A DNA stretch of 64,000 nucleotides. Source: Leptodontidium sp. MPI-SDFR-AT-0119 (taxonomy: Eukaryota; Ascomycota; Leotiomycetes; Helotiales; Leptodontidiaceae). The stretch spans positions 744,001 to 808,000 of the forward strand of contig JAHLEZ010000004.1 in NCBI GenBank assembly GCA_020726505.1, given 5' to 3'. The position numbers and the translations under genes are program-made. Of this stretch, positions 23,494 to 34,563 are shown piece after piece (position 1 is the stretch's first letter; each line of letters starts with the position of its first letter). Under the pieces are notes generated by a model. That model was not told the DNA's origin. It ran no database searches and worked only from the letters and a program-made list of their open reading frames with translations.

Positions 23494-25011
23494 ATGGCTC
23501 CGCGACGACCTCTCATCGTAGTCCTCCTCCTGACAGTCATCGCCACAATCATCTTCGTCGCACGGGCAGGCGATAGAAGCCATCTCACGGACGACTGGAT
23601 CCGTCCCAGCACAGCAGATTCCACTCCGAATATCGAGACCCACGCATGTACCGATCATCTGAGATGGCTAGAGGCCTATCAATTCTCCTACCCCCTCCGA
23701 TATGTCTCCCGCGACATCATCGCCATTCCATCTGCGAAATCCGAACGACCCTCCATCTCCATCGTGGATGAACCTCTCTTCGAAGCCTTTACAACCATCG
23801 ACCTGGCGAAGTCCGCAACGGTTGATATACCAAAATGCCTGCCACCAGTCCATCTCGAGGTTCCACATACCAACCTGCCGAAGGTAGATGCGTCGAACAT
23901 GATCTTTGGGCTACAAACAACCATGAGTCGCCTGAGGGTTACAGTCAAGCATATGGCGCGTTGGCTACCACATACCAATGGACGGCTCTTCGCAATTGTG
24001 ATTGAGACTGAGGGCGCTGCTGCAGACAATAAGGAGATGGCAAAACTGGAGAAGGAATTCCACGATAAGGACATGAACGTGTCTATCATCCACCCCGTCC
24101 GACCAAACGATTCCTTCGCCCAACGATACTTCTCCCTGGTGAACGTCATGTACAGAGCTCGGAATGACGAGACAGAATGGGTAGTCCTCATAGACGATGA
24201 TACATTCTTTCCTAGCATGCACGACTTGCAAACCCTCCTCTCCAAATACGACTCCAGAAAGGAACAATACATCGGCTCCTTGAGCGAAGACTGGTGGGCC
24301 GTAAACCACTACGGACTGATGGGATTCGGTGGCGCAGGAATAATGCTCTCTCTTCCTCTGGCAAAAAGTATCGACGACCATACCGACGAATGCAAGGAGA
24401 ATCTACGCACCACAGCTGGAGATATTACAGTCATGGACTGCATATACCGGTTCTCCTCCACGAAGCTCACCCACGTTCCTGGCCTCCACCAAGTTGACAT
24501 GCATGGTGACCTCTCTGGATTCTACGAATCAGGCCGCGAGATGATCTCCCTACATCATTGGAAATCAGGTTTCAAACTCGAGATAGAGAAGATGCATCTC
24601 GTAGCCGACAGTTGCGATTCCTGTTTCTTGCAACGTTGGCAATTCGGCAAAGACACCATCCTCTCCAACGGCTTTTCCATAGCTCATTATCCCTCTGGCC
24701 ATCTCTCGAGTCAGAAGCCAGGCGGATTGTTAGGTGGCAATGTACATAAGATCAATCTTCAGGAAATGGAACGTACGTGGGGAGCAGATATAAATGTCCT
24801 GCATAGTCTGGCGCCGGTGAGGGATAAGATGGGTGAGGCGGATAAGGTAGCGTATAAATTGCTGGATAGTGTGAAAGTTGATGAGAAAGATGGAAGTGTG
24901 GTTAGACAGGTGTATTTCCGGGAAGGTGGAGGGAGGGACATGGATACTGTGATGGTGCTTAATTGGAGGGCGGGACAGACGTCGAAGAAAGACGAGGTTA
25001 AGAGTCCTTGA
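23494..25011 (+). CDS. Fringe/GT31-like type II membrane glycosyltransferase
   Basis: Single exon, 505 residues; ATG in a CCACCATGG context. Residues 7-24 form one hydrophobic anchor (LIVVLLLTVIATIIFVARA) after a short basic start, the plan of a Golgi type II enzyme. The lumenal part contains VVLIDDDTFF (Asp residues about 233-235), the metal-binding DxD of the Fringe/GT31 group, preceded by an RYFSLVNVMY segment and followed by GLMGFGGAGIMLS and a C-terminal domain with a CDSCFLQRW motif. It likely transfers a sugar from a nucleotide donor onto protein or lipid glycans; donor and acceptor cannot be read. No introns and no lesions. Confidence 0.85.
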   Translation: MAPRRPLIVVLLLTVIATIIFVARAGDRSHLTDDWIRPSTADSTPNIETHACTDHLRWLEAYQFSYPLRYVSRDIIAIPSAKSERPSISIVDEPLFEAFTTIDLAKSATVDIPKCLPPVHLEVPHTNLPKVDASNMIFGLQTTMSRLRVTVKHMARWLPHTNGRLFAIVIETEGAAADNKEMAKLEKEFHDKDMNVSIIHPVRPNDSFAQRYFSLVNVMYRARNDETEWVVLIDDDTFFPSMHDLQTLLSKYDSRKEQYIGSLSEDWWAVNHYGLMGFGGAGIMLSLPLAKSIDDHTDECKENLRTTAGDITVMDCIYRFSSTKLTHVPGLHQVDMHGDLSGFYESGREMISLHHWKSGFKLEIEKMHLVADSCDSCFLQRWQFGKDTILSNGFSIAHYPSGHLSSQKPGGLLGGNVHKINLQEMERTWGADINVLHSLAPVRDKMGEADKVAYKLLDSVKVDEKDGSVVRQVYFREGGGRDMDTVMVLNWRAGQTSKKDEVKSP

Positions 25012-28000
25012 GCTTGGTTTTGTTTCGAGTGAGGTGTCTGGAGTAATGGAAAAGCAGGACGCTACATCATTTGTTTTCGGTGCATAGCAGAGCTAGGTTT
25101 GGAGTTGTTTGTTGATACCACTTGTACAGTTTAGAGACAGAGGAGGAATTGCGAAAGATACCTGGGCACTATCGATGTATTCGCTCTTTGTTGCTTTTTT
25201 TGCTTGCATGAGCGATAATAGACGCCGAAAAGACAAGGGGGGGGGGAAATTTCATACATCCCGGAGCTATCTCGTGCCACTTTACTTCGTATCTATCATC
25301 CATCATCTCGGGGTCCAGCCAAATCTCAACCTCCGCTGCAGGTCTCGCTTCGCTTCGCCCGAAACTCGCCGTCCGATCGCCTCCCGAACATCCCCTCCGA
25401 GCTCCGAAGCTTGCCCAGGTAATTTCAACCGCAATCTCAATCTGGCCTTCCGCCTCAATCACGTCCCCATCGTGAAGATAAAAGTACCGAAAACCCGAGA
25501 CTCGGAGAATCGGGTGAGTTCGGTGTTTTCGAGACGTGCAACAAAATAATAATTTATTGATTTTAGGTTATTTGGAGGGGCGGAAGGGGGTGGGTGGTGT
25601 GGTGTGGTGGGGAGATTATGGATGAAGGTGGTGGTGAGATCGAGGGGTTGGAAGACTGGAGAGGTAGATGGGATAGGGAGATGTTGCTTAGTTTCTGTCT
25701 TGTTCTAGATTTTATGGATTTTATGGGCGTGGGTTGGGATGGTATGAGGTGGGAGTAGATGGGGGGAATAGATAGGTTGAAAAACACGAAGACTTGAATG
25801 GAGTCGAAATCACAAGGCATCGCATGCGCGATTTGGGATCGGGTTCTTTCTCATTTCCTTTCTGACACAAGATAGAGAGAAATGCTGTAGTACAGTCATG
25901 AGTAGGGAAATTGACTTGTCCGGAACGGTTGGTGGTTCTTTGTTTATCCTCGGAGGCGGGAAGCGAGGATGGAGAAACTACTTTGAGCATGAAACAACAA
26001 CAACCTCCGGCTGGGGATTAATCCAGACCTTTCGCTTGGAAATGATGGGCCGGCAGTGTAAAGGAGAGGAAAGAGATACTGATAGCGGAGTCCGGAATCG
26101 GCTTCGGAATACGATGTGCAACAAAAAGTCCTTCCGACTGTTTGCCGGAGAGAAGTGGTGTGTTTTAGAAGATAGACAGCTGGTTTGTGGTCTTATGCGG
26201 GGGGATTCCTGAAGATGCGGATATAGAATCGGATTCGAAGAACTCGGTTATGATGTTTATCTTGGTGGGCAGATAGAATAGAATGGAGAGGAGAAGTGTT
26301 GGAACGGGAAGTGGTGCTATGTCTTCAGGGAAAGGTGTGACTTTGGAATGAAATGATCTGATGTGGGGGGACGTGAGAGAACTCGGGAATTGATGTCGGG
26401 TATCCCCCCTCTTTACGATGTGCAACAGAAAATATGGTCTTTGAGAGGTGGTGGAAAGTATTGGCTTAAGAACTAGATATTTAGGAAGGGGGAAATGAAT
26501 CCCGAGCGGAGGATAGTGAGAACGGGGTGGATTAAGGGGGCCATTGGGCAGACAGAGCACTTTTCAAATTTCAAATTTGAAACAATTACACAATGTTGAA
26601 AGTTTCCCGTGATCAATGTAAAATTGAATCTAGGTCCTAATGATTAGACAGTCACAAATTAACCACTCATAACAATATGCCAATTGATCCCGCAAACCTT
26701 CGCAGTGCTCGTTCAGAGAATCCCAATGGCCTCTGCGAGTCTAAGAACGCAAGAACAGACTTTAGGAGAATTTTACGGAGTACAGAATAATTGGAGCGGC
26801 TATCACAGGGATTAACTTTACGACTTGCAACAAAACATTACTCTCTCCCCAAATAAGACAAAATGGGCTTGATACTCGTACGTGTGGCTGAAAGGAGATC
26901 TCGAGATCGCCAGCCGGAAATTATCTCACTCCAAGCTGACGAAAATATTCTGCGTGAACATGATGTCGCCGGAATGTGGAGGCCCACCGGCAGTTTGCGA
27001 CGTGCAACAGAGTTGTAGAGTAGATTCTATCTCCGAAGACCAGTTGAAGGAAATTTCAAGATTGGGTAGCGGAATTTAAATAAGGAGATTTTCAAGCGAG
27101 TGGAGAGATATATGGCGTGACTTTATCCGACGCTGACTTCGGGGAGTGAGGTGGCCGGAATAGTTGTACGATACGTTGTGCGAGAATGGAGAAAGAGTCC
27201 GGAACGTTCTCTTGCGATGTGCAACAGAAGAGGAAAGATGATGAACTGTATTGAGATGTGATGTGGTGATTTGCTGGCGTGATCCTGATCCGAGGCGGAA
27301 CAGCGCACGGAAGGGCAGAAAGAAACATGAGCTGGAAAAATGGAAAGATCGTCCGGTTGTTTTCTAAATGCAAGATTGCAAGTCCAAAGGGTTTCCTCGC
27401 AGTCTCGAAATGGAGATACAAAGCGGACTTCACGAGTAATTGATGCAAGATCACGGTTGAGGTTAAGGCTGAGGAGGAAAGAGAAGCGATCGATGCTACT
27501 GGAACGGACCGCCAGGACCGCCAGGACCGTAGCCGACAGGCGACACACAGCAGCAGAAAAATTACAACCTCAGCGGATGTGGACGGCAACGGTCCGGTCG
27601 GCTGTGTAAGACTTGCAACAAAAGTCTAATGAACAGAAAATGGGACTTCTGATTGAAGGAACGATGCGAGATGATTCAAGCCGTGGGTAGTACAGCAGTT
27701 AAACATGAATCTTTGTCTCGGCTGCGGCTTCTATCCGCGAGATGGCTTCCTACCATTCCCATGCATCCAGCTGCAAGCCTCTTCTCTGAGGTCGTACATG
27801 GGGAAAATAGGTCATTCACCAAATCGCGAAGGAACCCTCGCTGTATGGATTCTTTTCCGCTGCGATTTGCAACAAGGAAATTAGTAAAACTCTCGGCTAC
27901 TTATTGAAAATCAAAGCCGCGGAAGTTATCCAGGAAAGTAGATAACAAGAACATCATGGGATATCATTGCTGGTGGTAGACATGTGAAAGTTCCTCGTCT

Positions 28001-28922
28001 AAGGCGGGAGTTACATCCGCCATCGTGGCATTTCCGCGTCGGTCGGATCTACGCCGGATTTGACGGTGTGCAACAAAACCATCCTTCACCCCTTTCTAAT
28101 CATATAATTGGTGCGTTGACTGGAGATAGTTCGACACAGCGGAGACCAGGCGAGTTTCGTGTGGTGTTTCCTCGTCGGAGTTGAAGCCGAGATGCGAAAA
28201 AGCAAAAAGGAGGCTCGGAGAAGAGTTGACGCGAGGGGAGGCTCCTTCGGAATTGTTGTCCGCTGGCAGGGATGCGGCGGAAATACTCACCCGTACTTTC
28301 GGAATTGGCGGCTTTGGTGCGATTTGCAACAAAATATTATTTTCTTTTGAGTCGCGGAACTGAAGGAACGGGGGGAGGAAGGCGGATGATGATTGTGGTG
28401 TGAGAGAGGTGGTGGGGAGTTATTTGCAGAGATATGGGGGGCCGTCGGGTGAGACTTTAGGAGGCAGGCGGGATTGGCCGGGTTTCTTGGCTTTCTCGTG
28501 ACTTTTGACATTTATATTATTTTCGTCTCTTAGAAATTGGGAATGCTATGCTGGTGAGAAATAATGGATTGTGCAGATTCTGGCTTTAGGGACAAAATTG
28601 AAATCAAACCCTCATCGAGCACGTTCGTAATTACCTGTGGTCGTAAATCAAATCCTGGAATCACTTCAACAAAGCAAGCTAAGATATAAGTCGGTGGATA
28701 ATACCAAGGATTTTCTATGACATTCAAGACAGTCAAGCACATAGTTTGATCCGCCGGATTTTGATAATTGTCTAGGAGACTTCAGGAGGTCAGTTGTCAT
28801 TTGAAAGGGGCCATTCGCTTAAATAGTGGCCCTGATACTGGTGGCACTTCTCAATGTTGTCCTTCCTGCTTGTGATTTCAGGAAACAGCATTGATATTGA
28901 CGGTACAAAACAAACTATCGCC
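25012..28922. other. Gene-free region with a dispersed short repeat
   Basis: A 3.9-kb region with no gene I can support on either strand; frames up to 165 codons are Ser/Leu- or Arg-rich shadows. It holds ten copies of a motif (next entry). The plus strand is purine-rich in long stretches. A stem of AAATTTCAAATTTGAAA type lies near 26563-26582. GGAC/CCGGA words are frequent. Confidence 0.6.
25533..28334 (+). repeat. Ten dispersed copies of a GAYKTGCAACARAA motif
   Basis: Copies at 25533, 26113, 26417, 26822, 26999, 27216, 27610, 27864, 28065 and 28321 (14 bp each), all in the same orientation, usually preceded by [AG]C so that the full consensus is about [TG][AG]CGAYKTGCAACARAA. The core TGCAACA is invariant. 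From the second copy, spacing is about 180-400 bp. Sequence between copies is not obviously repeated. I do not know what it does; options are protein-binding sites, parts of an RNA family, or remnants of an old tandem array. Confidence 0.8.
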
Positions 28923-30585
28923 TCAAACTATCGCAATCCTCTCAGTTGCCATTTCCACCGTCTCTCTATCCATAACTCCATGTACATAACATGGACCGAT
29001 CATTCGATACGTGACCTTAAATAAGTCCTCTGTTGCAGTTGCCGCGTTCGCCTCATTTCTCCTCAAAGCCATCGGCGTACTAAACCCTCGAAGAACATAC
29101 ACCAAATCTTCAAGATCCGCTCTATTAGGAACCATCGCAAAATGATCACTTGACAGAACTGCAAATCGTGAGTGGTATGCAGCTTGTCGAAGTGCTGCAG
29201 CTGTATTGTAATCCATCGACCCCGTGGCGAAGGCTTCTCTATCAACATCTTCCATTGATAGCCTAGACTCCCGTTCCCGATAGCTCCTCCAAAACGTATT
29301 GGAGTCTGCGGTCACCGTGTGACAGAAGGCTTTGTGGTTGCTCTCGCCGTCGAGGTACCAGCCAGATGCTACGTCGTCCGTTTTCCATGCCGCGATTGCT
29401 CTTATCCATTCTTCGCTGCTGAATGTCTCAGGAGTTAGTGCTGTTTTTGTCTTGCTTATGGAGCCAACTTGGACTCCGGTAACGTTGAGACTATGGTCTT
29501 CCCCGAATGAGGTGTACTCAGATGCATCCAGCATTACATCCTGTGGATCCCAGCCGTAGGGATAGCCAGCACCATACAACGAGTGTTGCCCTCGTTGTAC
29601 CATCCAATTCTGCCATGTCGGCAAAGCGATTCTCCAGTGCGGAACCCACTACGGCAAGTCGACTAATTCGCCTTGACGATAATGCGTGCAAATGATCTCG
29701 AGATTCCCTTCCTTGTCAAAGTACGCCTTGACGAAGTCTTCATACACCATCTGCACCGATTTCGTGTAATCTGGGACAAATCTCAGCCCTTCAGTATCTT
29801 TATCCAGATCAAAGAACGCATATATTTTGTCTCGAGGATCGGTAGCTAGACAATGCCCACACAGCAACATTCACTGTCTCAACGTTTCCCCAACTCTTGC
29901 CTTTGATAGTCTGTCAAACAGAAGGATATGCCTCTCACTATCTCCCATGTGCCGCCACACAAGCCAATTTCCCGACCATTCCTTGAACGCAAGCCACATA
30001 TCCGTCATCGTTCCCGACTTCAGAACGATATCACCACAAACAAACACCCTCTCCTTGGCCTGGACGAATTCCTGGATAACCCAGCTCCGGTGCCACCAAG
30101 GCCGCTCAAAAATCTCCCGAATACTCTCGGATCTGCTCGTCGGTCAGATCTTTCATAGATTTTGATAGACGTAACCCCGGATCACCGCCTTCGTTCTCAA
30201 CACCCAACCACACTATAACTTGACGCACACTCGAGAAGATCTTAGACATCAGTAATACTTGAGCACCACGCTCGATCAAGTCCTCCTGGTTGATGCAAAT
30301 CGCATCGATCCAAATAGTGCGGTCGTATAATTTATCTCGTAGGTGTCGGAGGGCTTGGTAGAGGTTGGCTCGGACCTTGAAGGTGCGGCTGTTGACGACG
30401 ATGCGGTGAGATGCTACTTTGTCGCCACATGTATATGGTAGAGCTTCTTTCTTCGAGATCTTATCGCCTTCGACATCAACTGTTTCTAATGTGCAGTGGA
30501 TGTTGCGGAAAGAGAATAACGAGGGCTTGATTGTGAGAAATCGTGTCTGGTTGGCTCGGAGCGGCGAGTAGATTTTCGACGGCAT
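28923..30585 (-). pseudogene. HET-domain (heterokaryon incompatibility-type) pseudogene
   Basis: Start at 30585 (MPSKIYSPL...). HET motifs in order: KEALPYTCGDK (the usual Trp before Gly is Cys), NLYQALRHLRDK, WIDAICINQED, VIVWLG, then RPWWHRSWVIQEFV, ATDPRDKIYAF and a C-terminal region to 28923. Three lesions: a frameshift near 30105-30125 (WIDAICINQED and RPWWHRSW lie in different frames), an in-frame TGA at 29871-29873, and an in-frame TAG at 29649-29651 in the LP-x-WVPHWR motif. No plausible intron removes any of them. Functional relatives trigger cell death in non-self fusion; this copy cannot make a full protein. Confidence 0.85.
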
Positions 30586-31334
30586 CGTGAAATGGGCATG
30601 CAGTTTCAGGCCATGGCGTGATGGGTACAGTACATCGAATGGAGTTTTATGGTAGGATGTCGTAAATGAAGTGGTTATGAAATTAAAATTGCTGCGGTTC
30701 TTTCCGAATTGGAATGTGCAAGGCAGTGCGGCTGAAGTTGAGCGAAAGTCGCAGATGCAGGCTGCTTGCCAAGTCAAATGGCTTGCATTGAGGCTGCGCT
30801 ATGCATCACAATGAGGCTGAGCAAAGATCCACTCACGATTTTTCATTACAACGAGATAAACTTCCGCATCAAAATGAGAGCTTGGGAAAAACTAATATCG
30901 CTTTCTTGTTGATGTGCTCGCTTAATTGTTTTGGTGGAGCTAACATGGGAGAGTCCGAATAATCCTTGTGACTGAATCGCGGCCGCAGTCTCACTCGCAC
31001 ACAAAGAAGATGATTACTGGAAGGGAAATATGGAAGTGGTGTCCTGTTGAACTCTCTTTGGGACTCGTGATATATGTAACTGGTATTGTCTTCGATCCAC
31101 TTTCTCGAGTCCACGACAAACGTACTTGCTAGCCGCTCGAACCCCGTGGCGACACGCTCGAGACACTTCTCTCCTCGTTTTTCCTCTCTATCATATATTA
31201 GAACTGAAACGCGTGTACTCGGAAGTTTGCCATTCTAACATACATGCAGCCCCTTTAAATTTCCTGTGGATGATTCGGGCGACATTTCCATTAACTCGGC
31301 CGTTGATATTTTCTTGAAGTCATGCACTCGTGAC
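30586..31334. other. Intergenic, nothing recognised
   Basis: Upstream of the HET pseudogene and 3' flank of the Gln-rich gene. No supported feature. Confidence 0.5.
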
Positions 31335-31385
31335 TCAAACATCATAAGTATACTCACTGTATCCTCTATGTCTAAAACTAATTCG

Positions 31386-33135
31386 TCAGATCAGCTTCCT
31401 CGTGTGGAGGCTCGAGGACCTAGTACTTACATGATTACAATGATACCTGTACGCTTGATTCTCACTTCCTCGACATGCTTCACAAGCAGCCCGTAATCTC
31501 CCTCCTGAAACTGCCTGTTGTGAGTTTGGCCTGTTCAACCACGAAACTGGGTATTGTGATTGAGGTTGAGATACCAAAGACGGATGTGAGAAGCTTGGTA
31601 TATTTTGCTCGGGTTGGGAGCCATGCTGCTGGTACTGAAACCCAGGCTGTTGCTGAGGTGTCCGCGTGGAGTTTTGACGTGCACGAAGTCTCTCGGCATC
31701 CTCGGAGATCATACATCTAGCAGGCGTAGCAGCTAGGTATTGAGAAGTTGGAATATCTGGAACAGCAAAATAGCTGCTCTGGAGCAGTGGAGCAGTCGCG
31801 CTCGACTGACGATCGGCCGACCTCATGGCAGGGGATTGGAAGGAATCTTGGGTTACCATACTGGTATTGCCGAAGTTTTGTGGGGTAAGAGGTGTCTGAT
31901 TTGAGTTTCGCTGGCGTTGTGTTGAAGAACTCGGAAGAAAAGGAGCAGGATTGTCCTCGTACGTATATAGTCGGTGCTGCTGGCCTTGGCTGCTGCGGGC
32001 AGTTCCCCGTGTAGCTCTTGGGCTTGAGTCCACTCTGGGTTGTTGCTGCATCGCCACTTGGCCAGACAGAGAATGAGGAGCAATGTTCATAGCTCTTTCT
32101 GGTATCTGGTTTGAATACTGAGAAGGAACCCTCTGCAGGCTAAAACTTCCTGGTGCGTGGCTCGCACCGCAATCAGAAGGTTGGAATCTTTGTCTTCCCA
32201 CGGGTTGGATGTCGGAAGACAGGCCAGGAACTTTGGAAGGGGGCGCTGATGCCACTTTGGAGGGATTTTTGGGTTGACCATTTGAATTCATCAGAGGAGC
32301 TTGGTTGATCTGCGATTGAGTCACCCCATTCCCCGGGTGAGTTTCCTGACTGAATCCGATTACACGTGGTTGAAATTGTCTTGTTTGTTGTTGAGACTGG
32401 TACTGCCTAGCAGTAACTTGTTGAGATGGTGGATTGATGCCCGTTGTTCTCATCTCATGTCTTTCTCTTTGACTGTAGCTAGTGCTATTGACATCCAGAA
32501 AGCGTGATGAATTGATAATAGAATTTTGCTTAGCAAGACCACTGTCTTTCGGCGCCTGCTGGGTCAAGTAAACTTCCGGTTTAGGCGGTTGTGAGTCGTT
32601 CCAAGCAGTCTTCAATTGGTCGGGCGACACAATCCGAGGATTGAATATCTGGGGGTCAGAAACTACACTCTCGGCCCAAGATGAGGCGTCACTGATTGTA
32701 CTTCTAGATGTTGAAGTGACAAAAGAAGAAACCTCCGAGCCGGACAAAGAGAACGGCTGCTGGTATCCCAAATTTGGGGGCCGGAGCGGGATCTCTTGCA
32801 AGGTGCCCATGTCCTGAGCCTCGGGTGGCTTGCTATGCTTGCACTGTCACTGGTCAGCACCCAAGACTGAACCCCAAGAATCAAACATTCCTGGCAACTC
32901 ACTTTTACTTTCCTGGTTCTGCAACTCTCGCAGGCTCCACGGCGACGAGTTTCGGCTACTTCGGCTTTCTCACCCGGGCTATATTGTCGTTTCCGGCGAC
33001 TGAGAGGAAGACGTTATTCTCATTTTCAGTTCATAGAGAGAGCATTAGCACTTACGGTGGTGGGGGTGCAGAGCTACCCCTTCCGGCAGCTAGCTGTGGT
33101 GGGGTAATTTCTTGTGACCTTCCACCAGGCGCCAT
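31386..33135 (-). CDS. Gln/Ser-rich protein with partial Zn-cluster-like Cys motif
   Basis: Exons 33135-33056, 32999-32903, 32843-31386; up to 544 residues. Residues 28-62 read RRKRQYSPGEK... then CESCRTRKVKC (Cys50, Cys53, Cys60): the first half of a Zn2Cys6 cluster with basic residues, but the second three cysteines are missing. Residues about 75-500 are low-complexity, rich in Gln, Ser, Pro and Asn. Near the C-terminus is a second CEACR...HCNH group. The 3' end is uncertain: a GTATCA donor at 31446 and TTTTAG acceptor at 31372 would give a different ending (stop 31335). Likely a nuclear protein, possibly a transcription factor, but not a standard Zn2Cys6 member. Confidence 0.7.
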
Positions 33136-34563
33136 ATCGGAATGAAACGCAAACAAAACAGCAAACGGAAGTTGAAAATTCTGATTGAAACAACAAAAGC
33201 CGAAAGTAGAGAAAACCCCATCGTAAGAGACAAAACGAATGCCTCTTCACTACATATATCCTACCAGTTCTGTGCTTGCGAAATCACGCACAAGGCAAAA
33301 AATTGCCTGCGCAATAGGGCATTAGCATTTGCCCTCGCTCACCGGAGTGCTGGCAACGCTTTGGCGCTTTGCATCGTCGAGGAATGCGGCTTGTTAAGGA
33401 CGTTGGGAATGTGTTGTCCATCCAGACTGGTGTTGTGACTAGCACTCGAACACCTGCGGGGGACACAAGTCACACGTGGCGGTCGCAGATGGAGAGCCCG
33501 ATGTGCAACCACGCCCGCCTCACAATCCTCTGGTCTTCAAGTATCGCGCGATCTTTCAGCCCTTCCTCGCCCTGGGCTGGCTGTTGCTTCTCGGCCTATC
33601 AAAAGACGCCGAGGGAGCTTTCAAATGGCGCGGCCTCCCAACAATTGAAGGTGCAGCGATTGACAGATGTAGCTCCAGCACACCGAGCTGCAAATGCGGG
33701 TACCACTTTAATAGCCCCAGCCATGAACCCTCTACCGAGGATCCAATCCCGTGATACGAGTTTCATGCGACAAGCTATCCGAGTTTCTTCATCCGCCTCC
33801 CGTTGACAAGCAGACGGACCCGAGACCAACAATCGAGTGCTCCAAGCTGCAGCAAGCCGGAAATTTGGAGGAATCTGTCACGCATGATGACGATGCCGAA
33901 CCACGCACTTGGGTTGCTGGCCAACAGCTGGGCCGCAACGCATCTACTTCATGTACATAATATGCATTTTCAGCTTCCCAGGGGCCAACAAAAATATCTG
34001 TGGTCGTTATTCACGACAACGGAACCCAGATGTGATTACCAGTCACATGACAGCATATGTCACATCATGGAATGAGCCTCCTATATGAAGGTGGGTACCT
34101 AGGGAGCTGCTGCATTAAGGCTATTGCGATAAAATTTCCCTTTGGATCACATGCTTCTGCAATATTTCATCAGTTGAGTAAATTCCTTATTCGATCACAC
34201 CAGTCTCTTTCCACAGCCATCAACCTCCTGGGCTCTAGTAAATTGCAAATAAAGCTCTTTTAATGGGACCAAAGTTATGTGACAGTGGTAAAGAAGAGAA
34301 GTTTTGGCGATTACAAGTTTAGAGGAAGAATAGGGTAAATCCAGATGCTTGGGTAGGTTCCTAGCATTGTCGTGGGGTGGGGTCGGTTGCTTTTTCTGAG
34401 GGTTAAGCGAGTCGGTTCGGGAGAAGCGGGTCAAAATAAACAACATTCACCCCGCTATGAAGTTAGAAATTGAATTAACATTTCTACGGGCACGTGCTAT
34501 ATCTTGTTCGCTTATTGTATTAGACATTATCAACCCTCGAGCCTCGCCCTTGTCCTACTCTTG
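33136..34563. other. Intergenic, nothing recognised
   Basis: Short frames on both strands (33142-33832) overlap each other and are not supported. The last 100 bp before the transposon are AT-rich. Confidence 0.5.

Noticed and set aside
27092..27589. 165-codon minus frame in the motif region
   Set aside because: Low-complexity Ser/Leu-rich translation, crosses a motif copy, no splice context.
25533..28334. C/D snoRNA cluster explanation for the motif array
   Set aside because: ATGATGA and CTGA words occur near some copies (for example 27238) but not at fixed distances, and no flanking stems were seen.
33369..33832. Overlapping plus and minus frames upstream of the Tc1 element
   Set aside because: Cys/Ser-rich translations on both strands without family features; typical chance frames.
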